A DNA stretch of 7,792 bases. Origin: an uncultured Rikenellaceae bacterium. Its GTDB lineage: Bacteria > Bacteroidota > Bacteroidia > Bacteroidales > UBA932. The position numbers and the translations under genes are program-made. Below, in pieces: positions 5,806-7,792 of the stretch (positions within the stretch are counted from its first letter, which is position 1; each line of letters starts with the position of its first letter). Below the pieces are notes generated by a model that did no database searches, was not told the DNA's origin, and worked only from the letters and a program-made list of their open reading frames with translations. The stretch spans positions 1 to 7,792 of the forward strand of contig CALCYB010000134.1 of NCBI GenBank assembly GCA_937906485.1, read 5' to 3'.

Positions 5806-7792
5806 AGGATGGACTGGAACTGTAGGCCGCTGTTCCGGGAAAGTCCGATTTCACAGGTGCGGCTGGTAGCATAACCTGCGCTGCATCCGTAGACTTGTTC
5901 CTTGATCATACGAAGGCCGTGCGTGTTGAGTTCCGGAAGGAAGAAACCACGGTCACCGGCAAAGCCACAGCAATTGCTTTGGATAACCACAACTTCCTTG
6001 GCGCAACGTCTGGCAATTTCGGCCAGGGTCGTATCCACACCCATCTTCTTGGCGGAACATACGGCGAAGACCGCTACTTTTTCATCGGTTTGACGGATCG
6101 TCAACCGGTCAAGCAGGTATTTTTCTGCAAATTCAGCAGGTTCATACAATTTTAATCGTTCGCCCATGTTTTCACGCATGGTATAAAGACAAGGACTCAT
6201 ATCACAGAGAATCGGATACTCGCCTTGATTGGAGGCCACTTGAAGAGCGGCTTCCAGTTCGCTGGAAGCTTTCAGTCCCGCTTCCACATAACCTTTGCTG
6301 GAGAAGGCCATTCCACAGCACAGTTTGTCAAGCGGTTGAGGGTAGATGATTTCATAGCCGGCCCGTTTGAGCAGGGTCTCGGTAATGCGGGTCAGTTCCA
6401 ATTCTTTGCAATAGCTTTTGGATACGCCCATTGCCCGGGTAATGCAGGACGGGAAATACACCACCTTCGGCCGGGTACTGTCCGTTTGTACCGGTTGGGG
6501 ATGGATGCGGTGGGTCGCTTTCGGGAAATGCTCGTTCCAAAGCGGGACCATGCCGCCTGATAGTGTGCGAATACCACTCGCTACGGCTCCGAAGACCTTC
6601 TTGCCGGTCATGCAACGGATACCGTAGAGCAGGTTCAGTCCAAAACGCATACCCGCGGTAACGGTGTCCATGTGGTTGGCCAGGGTGACTGCACGTTTCT
6701 CTGCTTTGGCTGAGTGATGCTCGTGGCGTAATTCCTTGACGAGTTTGCCTGTGTCAACTTTGACCGGACATTTCAGCCCACAAAGGCTGTCTGTTGCACA
6801 GGTATCCATTCCCCAATAGCGATATTGTTTGTGCATTTCGGCAGACCGATGCGGTGCTTCTCCCGTTGCAGCAAGGCGTTGCATTTCGCGGTAGGCAGCA
6901 ACTCGCTGGCGGGGAGAAAGGGTCAAGCCCTCGGCTACGCAAGTGCCTTCACAGAACCCGCATTCCATGCATTTGTCCACAATTGGCCGGACAGAGGGAA
7001 TGGGTTTAAGGTTGGATACATGGGCTTTGTGGTCTTCATTGAGGATGACACCCGGATTCAGAATGCCTTTCGGATCAAAGAGCCGTTTGATCTGCTGCAT
7101 CAGGGCATAGGCCTGCTGTCCCCACTCCAATTCAACATAAGGGGCCATGTTGCGGCCGGTACCGTGTTCTGCTTTCAGTGAGCCGTCGTAGCGGTTGACC
7201 ACCATGTCGGCTATGGCATCCATAAATCGGCTGTAGCGGTCCACTTCCTCTTGGGTCTGGAAGTCCTGGTTGAACATGAAGTGAAGGTTGCCGGCAAGGG
7301 CGTGTCCGAAGATGACGGCATCCGAGTAACCATGTTCATCAAATATCTTGCGAAGATCCATGGTTGCATCGGCCAGGTGCTGTCCTGGGAAGCAGACGTC
7401 TTCAATAATGGCCGTAGTGCCGCTCTTGCGCATTCCGGCAACAGTCGGCAAGGTCTCTTTACGGATTTTCCAGTATGCGGCTTGTTCGTGTTTGTCTGTG
7501 GTAAACAAGTAAGGGATCTCTGTGGGAATGGTACTGAGTGCCTGTTCGATGGTTGCTACCTGTGCCTTCAGGTCAGCGGCAGTTTCAGCACGGGTTTCTA
7601 CCAGCAGTGCACATGCATCGTCGCTGACGGTCTTGATGAATTGCGGAACGCCAGGCGTATTTTCTACAGAACGCAGGGCAGCGCGGTCCATCAACTCTAC
7701 GGCGGAAACAGGCATGGACTGCAGGATCTGTACAGCCTCGCAGGCAGATCGGGTGCTCGGGTAGATGACCAGTGCCAAGGCTTTGTTCCGAT
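5745..7792 (-). CDS. FAD/Fe-S fused D-2-hydroxyacid dehydrogenase (D-lactate dehydrogenase-like), N-terminus outside window
   Basis: The reverse frame is open to the right edge and shows about 681 residues, counted from Arg at 7790-7788. It starts inside the FAD-linked oxidase C-terminal domain, with GHALAGNLHF (162-171), HGTGRN (209-214) and FDPKGILNPG (238-247). A ferredoxin-like module follows: C274, C277, C280, C284 form one cluster motif, and C331, C337, C341 with P342 start the second (CPVKVDTG). The C-terminal half is the cysteine-rich CCG domain pair: PSC449, LCCG (C491, C492), C529 with SPC534, and SNCCG (C607, C608). This GlcD plus GlpC fusion is seen in membrane-associated D-lactate, D-2-hydroxyglutarate (YdiJ-like) and glycolate dehydrogenases that pass electrons toward quinone. 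D-lactate is my best guess, but the motifs do not fix the substrate. The missing N-terminal FAD-binding (PCMH) part should be roughly 250-300 residues. The stop TAG lies inside lnt. Confidence 0.9.
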   Translation of the reverse strand, partial: RNKALALVIYPSTRSACEAVQILQSMPVSAVELMDRAALRSVENTPGVPQFIKTVSDDACALLVETRAETAADLKAQVATIEQALSTIPTEIPYLFTTDKHEQAAYWKIRKETLPTVAGMRKSGTTAIIEDVCFPGQHLADATMDLRKIFDEHGYSDAVIFGHALAGNLHFMFNQDFQTQEEVDRYSRFMDAIADMVVNRYDGSLKAEHGTGRNMAPYVELEWGQQAYALMQQIKRLFDPKGILNPGVILNEDHKAHVSNLKPIPSVRPIVDKCMECGFCEGTCVAEGLTLSPRQRVAAYREMQRLAATGEAPHRSAEMHKQYRYWGMDTCATDSLCGLKCPVKVDTGKLVKELRHEHHSAKAEKRAVTLANHMDTVTAGMRFGLNLLYGIRCMTGKKVFGAVASGIRTLSGGMVPLWNEHFPKATHRIHPQPVQTDSTRPKVVYFPSCITRAMGVSKSYCKELELTRITETLLKRAGYEIIYPQPLDKLCCGMAFSSKGYVEAGLKASSELEAALQVASNQGEYPILCDMSPCLYTMRENMGERLKLYEPAEFAEKYLLDRLTIRQTDEKVAVFAVCSAKKMGVDTTLAEIARRCAKEVVVIQSNCCGFAGDRGFFLPELNTHGLRMIKEQVYGCSAGYATSRTCEIGLSRNSGLQFQSILYLLERCSRDTRADQAKDNQ
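5771..5785. other. Perfect 6-bp hairpin inside the lnt/dehydrogenase overlap
   Basis: CACGGG (5771-5776) and CCCGTG (5780-5785) are exact inverted repeats around a TGT loop. The hairpin sits almost at the middle of the 61-bp coding overlap (5745-5805). Neither side has a T-run, so it is not a canonical intrinsic terminator. It could pause or stop either transcript or protect 3' ends; chance in a G+C-rich coding stretch is also possible. Confidence 0.35.

Noticed and set aside
1..7792. The possibility of a defence system, mobile island, biosynthetic cluster or CRISPR locus.
   Set aside because: All recognisable genes are metabolic, transport or envelope-maturation families on alternating strands with native-looking promoters. 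There are no repeats, integrases, nucleases or toxin-antitoxin pairs.

Overview
The window looks like ordinary chromosomal DNA from a member of the Bacteroidota, most likely order Bacteroidales. Three things point there. First, -7 promoter boxes of the TAnnTTTG type stand 21-24 nt before the start codon of four genes, and most of these genes lack a Shine-Dalgarno sequence. Second, there is a DUF4491 membrane protein, a family I know from Bacteroidales. Third, the Lnt and the fused FAD/Fe-S dehydrogenase have architectures usual in that phylum. Base composition looks close to half G+C by eye. I see no rRNA, tRNA, CRISPR array, insertion sequence, phage gene or attachment site.

Layout from left to right. 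Positions 1-137 hold the last 44 codons of an alpha/beta-hydrolase (esterase/peptidase type) read forward. A forward gene for a soluble helical protein of unknown family follows at 158-790. Its 3' end overlaps by 25 bp the convergent gene for an exported TraB/GumN-family protein (766-1626, reverse). That gene is the second of a reverse pair; the first encodes DUF4491 (1630-1929), with only 3 nt between them. A divergent promoter region (about 1930-2021) separates this pair from ugd, UDP-glucose 6-dehydrogenase (2022-3332, forward). ugd converges on a LysE-family exporter gene (3380-4036, reverse) across 47 nt that can form two mutually exclusive hairpins. The LysE gene and lnt, apolipoprotein N-acyltransferase (4111-5805, forward), diverge from back-to-back promoters. 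lnt overlaps by 61 bp the convergent 3' end of a fused FAD/Fe-S D-2-hydroxyacid dehydrogenase (5745 to the right edge, reverse), whose N-terminal part lies outside the window.

The genes do not form one pathway. They are mostly single-gene or two-gene units on alternating strands: envelope lipoprotein maturation (Lnt), nucleotide-sugar supply for surface polysaccharide (Ugd), amino-acid or metabolite export (LysE), a secreted putative metalloprotease-like protein with a small membrane partner (TraB/DUF4491), and respiratory oxidation of a 2-hydroxyacid. The region is compact: no gene-free stretch exceeds about 100 bases, and both convergent junctions at 766-790 and 5745-5805 are true coding overlaps.

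I found no convincing new multi-gene system. The points most worth a second look are the 61-bp lnt overlap with a hairpin at its centre, the uniform spacing between -7 box and AUG that changes two start codons, and the unrecognised 210-residue protein.
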